Part shown: positions 61,998-64,000 of the stretch, one piece after another
Layout of the letters: each line of letters opens with the position of its first letter
How positions within the stretch are numbered: position 1 is the first letter of the stretch
NCBI RefSeq assembly: GCF_018531465.1
Contig: NZ_JAHDTF010000002.1
Span: forward strand, 310,001 to 374,000
Direction of reading: 5' to 3'
DNA: 64,000 bases
From: Sphaerisporangium fuscum
GTDB lineage: Bacteria > Actinomycetota > Actinomycetes > Streptosporangiales > Streptosporangiaceae
Notes under the pieces: model-generated
The model's database searches: none
Told to the model about the DNA's origin: nothing
What the model saw: the letters and a program-made list of their open reading frames with translations, nothing else
Translations under genes and position numbers: made by a program

Positions 61998-62603
61998 ATG
62001 TCCGATCCCCTGGCCCTGCTGTTCACCAGAACGATCCGGGCGAACCGGGTGGTCCGCGGCGGGGTGTCCGACGCCCTCGCCGACACGGCCGGGCTGACGG
62101 CCTGGGTCCGCGAGCACGCCGCCGCCCTCGGGGTCGACGCCGCCCGCTTCACCGCCTCCGAGCCCATGCGCGAGGAGGTCGTCGCGCTCCGCCAGGCCGT
62201 GCGGGCGCTGTTCGCCCGGGCCGTGGCGCCCGCGGAGCCCAGTTCGGCCGACGCCTCGCGCCTCCCCCGCTTCGCCGACGCCCTCGCGACCGTCAACGCC
62301 GCCGCGATGGCCGTACCCCTGGCCCGGCGCCTCGACTGGCCGGACGGCTCCGAGCCCACCGCAGGCGACGCGCCGGCCGCGCGGGCGAGCGACACGGCGG
62401 CGCTGTGCGCGAGGCTCGCCACCGCGGCCATCGACTTCCTCGCCGGACCCGACCGCGAGAAGCTCAGGGCCTGCCCGGCGCCGCGCTGCGTCCTGTATTT
62501 CGTCAAGGAGCACACGCGGCAGGAGTGGTGCTCGGTGAGCTGCGGCAACCGGGCCAGGGCCGCCCGCCACTATCGGCAGCACCGCGCCGATCACTCTTTC
62601 TAA
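61998..62603 (+). CDS. CGNR zinc-finger/ABATE-domain regulator
   Basis: A 201-residue protein. The N-terminal ABATE-like domain runs to about 145, and the C-terminal CGNR zinc finger is 'LRACPAPRCVLYFVKEHTRQ' followed by 'EWCSVSCGNRARAARHYRQH', the four Cys of which bind zinc. These are putative transcription factors. No Shine-Dalgarno; possibly leaderless. Related inverted repeats before and after the gene suggest that it controls both itself and the downstream VOC gene. Confidence 0.93.
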   Translation: MSDPLALLFTRTIRANRVVRGGVSDALADTAGLTAWVREHAAALGVDAARFTASEPMREEVVALRQAVRALFARAVAPAEPSSADASRLPRFADALATVNAAAMAVPLARRLDWPDGSEPTAGDAPAARASDTAALCARLATAAIDFLAGPDREKLRACPAPRCVLYFVKEHTRQEWCSVSCGNRARAARHYRQHRADHSF

Positions 62604-62629
62604 CGGATTGCCAGTAGTACATCCGTTAG
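62600..62629. promoter_or_regulatory. CTAACGGAT inverted repeat
   Basis: CTAACGGAT / ATCCGTTAG, a perfect 9-bp inverted repeat with a 12-bp spacer, beginning at the CGNR stop codon. Same core (CTAAYG) as the sites before the CGNR gene. Confidence 0.65.
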
Positions 62630-62647
62630 GTTACGCTCGCCTCGGAG

Positions 62648-62681
62648 TTCTAACGGGATATGACAGTAAGTCCCGTTAGAA
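62648..62681. promoter_or_regulatory. TTCTAACGGGA inverted repeat
   Basis: TTCTAACGGGA / TCCCGTTAGAA, a perfect 11-bp inverted repeat with a 12-bp spacer, 21 bp upstream of the VOC-gene ATG. With 62600-62629 it forms two equal-geometry operators in the promoter region. Confidence 0.7.
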
Positions 62682-62702
62682 CGAAGAGAGAAGGGCGACC
62701 AC

Positions 62703-63146
62703 ATGCGGTTCCAGATCGGGCATGCCGGCCTCAACGTGACCGACCTCGAGCGGGCGATACGGTTCTACGTGCGCGTCTTCGAGTTCGAGGTGATCAGGGA
62801 GTCCACCGAGGGCGACAGGCGCTACGCCTCGCTCGGCTACGACGGCGGCACGATGGTCACGCTCTGGGAGCAGAGCGAGGGCCGCTTCGCCACCGGCTCG
62901 CCCGGCCTGCACCACCTGGCGTTCCAGCTGCCGGACATGGACGCCGTACGCCGGGCGGAGGCGACACTGCGCGAGCTCAGGGTGCGGTTCGCCTATGAGG
63001 GGATCGTCCCGCACGGCCAGGGCAGGCAGTCGGGCGGCGTCTTCTTCGAGGACCCGGACGGCATCCGCGTCGAGATCTCCGCGCCGAGCGGGGCCGAAGG
63101 GCTCACCGCGCCGGTCGCCGACGCCCCTACCTGCGGGTTCTTCTAG
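62703..63146 (+). CDS. VOC-family (glyoxalase-like) protein
   Basis: A 147-residue vicinal-oxygen-chelate protein. 'IGHAGLNVTDLERAIRFYVR' supplies the first metal His, 'SPGLHHLAFQLPDMDAV' another, and 'SGGVFFEDPDGIRVEISAPS' the Glu. The family includes glyoxalases, dioxygenases and antibiotic-binding resistance proteins. Its TAG overlaps the GTG of the next gene by 1 nt. Confidence 0.9.
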   Translation: MRFQIGHAGLNVTDLERAIRFYVRVFEFEVIRESTEGDRRYASLGYDGGTMVTLWEQSEGRFATGSPGLHHLAFQLPDMDAVRRAEATLRELRVRFAYEGIVPHGQGRQSGGVFFEDPDGIRVEISAPSGAEGLTAPVADAPTCGFF

Positions 63147-64000
63147 TGGAACACCCGGGCGAGCTGCTGCTCCAGCGCCGGGCGGGCATGACCAGGCCGC
63201 TCGGCTCGGCGCGGGCGCGGGCCGAGATCCCTCCCGTGGCCGCCGCCTTCCTCGAGGCGCGGAACATGCTGGTCATCGGAGCGCGCGACGACCGAGGGCG
63301 CGTCTGGGCGGGCACCCTGACCGGCCCCGAAGGATTCGCCACGACGGACGGGGACCGGTCGATCGTCGTCGACGCGCTGCCCGACGGTCCGCTCGCGGGG
63401 CTCTTCGGGGGCGAGCCGCGCGACATCGGCGTCATCGCCATCGAGCCCGCGACCCGCCGCCGCATGCGGGTGAACGGCCGGGCCCGCGGCGACGGGCACC
63501 GCCTCACCATCACGACCGATCAGGTCTACTCCAACTGCCCCAAGTACATCCAGCGGCGCGTACCGCCGCCCGTCCTCGGGGAACTCCCCCGGCGAGGCCC
63601 GGCCACGACCGCCCGCACCCTCACCGAGGCGCAGCGCCGCTGGATCGCGATGGCCGACACCTTCTTCATCGCCACGCACGTCGCGGGGCTGGGCGCCGAC
63701 ACCTCCCACCGGGGCGGCGCGCCGGGGTTCGTCCGGGTGACCGGGGAGCGGCGGCTGGCCTGGCGCGAGTACCCGGGCAACTTCATGTTCATGACGCTGG
63801 GCAACCTGGAGCTCGCCCCGGCCTGCGGGCTGCTGTTCCTCGACTGGGAGCACGGCCACGGCCTGCACCTGACCGGCAGGGCGGCGTACGACGGCGGCGA
63901 GGTGGAGTTCGAGCTGGACGAGGTCGTGGAGATCACCGCCGAGATCCCGTCCCCCTGGCGCTTCGTCGAAGCCTCGCCCTTCAACCCGCCACCGCTCGAC
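63146..64000 (+). CDS. Pyridoxamine-phosphate-oxidase-like flavin-binding protein (3' partial)
   Basis: Open for 285 codons to the window edge. The N-terminus 'MEHPGELLLQRRAGM' is followed by 'MLVIGARDDRGRVWAGTLTG', 'YSNCPKYIQRRVPPPVLGEL', 'DTFFIATHVAGLGADTSHRG' and 'NFMFMTLGNLELAPACGLLF', the pattern of a two-domain split-barrel PPOX family protein. GTG 63146 overlaps the VOC stop. A fused C-terminal domain may lie beyond the window. Probably under the same operators as the VOC gene. Confidence 0.85.
   Translation, partial: MEHPGELLLQRRAGMTRPLGSARARAEIPPVAAAFLEARNMLVIGARDDRGRVWAGTLTGPEGFATTDGDRSIVVDALPDGPLAGLFGGEPRDIGVIAIEPATRRRMRVNGRARGDGHRLTITTDQVYSNCPKYIQRRVPPPVLGELPRRGPATTARTLTEAQRRWIAMADTFFIATHVAGLGADTSHRGGAPGFVRVTGERRLAWREYPGNFMFMTLGNLELAPACGLLFLDWEHGHGLHLTGRAAYDGGEVEFELDEVVEITAEIPSPWRFVEASPFNPPPLD

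Overview
The window is high-GC DNA of an actinomycete. DUF5753/DUF397 pairs, a SARP regulator with an NB-ARC domain, WhiB, PerM/DUF6350, CGNR and PspC-type genes, GTG starts and many 4-nt start/stop overlaps fit a filamentous actinobacterium. Streptosporangiales is my best guess from the overall style and is inference only. I saw no rRNA, tRNA, insertion sequence, prophage or CRISPR array.

Layout. 1-8.0 kb is accessory: the end of an XRE/DUF5753 regulator with its DUF397 partner, an XRE-TPR regulator divergent from an FAD monooxygenase over a palindromic promoter region, a secreted beta-propeller-like protein, an AlkZ-like winged-helix protein, a small membrane protein and a membrane-anchored esterase. 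8.5-22.3 kb is a biosynthetic gene cluster. It holds a SARP-NB-ARC activator; operon A (adenylation domain, carrier protein, flavin amine oxidase, acyl-AMP ligase, KamA-type radical-SAM aminomutase); operon B on the minus strand (PaaI thioesterase, PaaK-like ligase); operon C (ATP-grasp ligase, MFS exporter, SDR); and a SnoaL-like protein. The adenylation-domain specificity residues read by eye (D-T-E-D-I-G-T) together with the aminomutase point to beta-lysine as building block. No condensation domain is present, so the ATP-grasp enzyme is the best candidate for the amide bond. Operons A, B and C each begin with the same promoter layout: three GGATTTG-like heptamers spaced exactly 11 bp apart and a -10-like hexamer at a fixed distance, as expected for SARP control.

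22.5-31 kb: a secreted beta-helix protein, an SsuABC/TauABC-like ABC importer, a CitA/CitB-like two-component system, FolD and a DUF899 protein. 31-41 kb: a leaderless TPR protein, PurH, PurN (probable CTG start), two small proteins, a PerM-like membrane protein, a bicupin behind a 20-bp palindrome, a PPOX protein, a tract of degenerate 22-bp tandem repeats, and SucD/SucC. 41.1-42.5 kb is a gene-poor stretch with a duplicated 95-bp segment and three 45-bp tandem repeats. 42.5-45.3 kb: three tandem secreted paralogues.

45.3-64 kb: PcrA helicase, a PIG-L deacetylase, an ECF sigma factor with a membrane partner, a NarL-type two-component system, a FadR-type regulator overlapping an orphan ABC ATPase, WhiB overlapping a CPBP protease, an MBL hydrolase divergent from a TetR regulator over a palindrome, a YpfJ-type peptidase, a PspC-kinase/LuxR pair divergent from a second PspC protein, and a CGNR regulator with a VOC protein and a flavin-binding protein, linked by a series of TCTAAYG inverted repeats. 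The last gene runs off the end.
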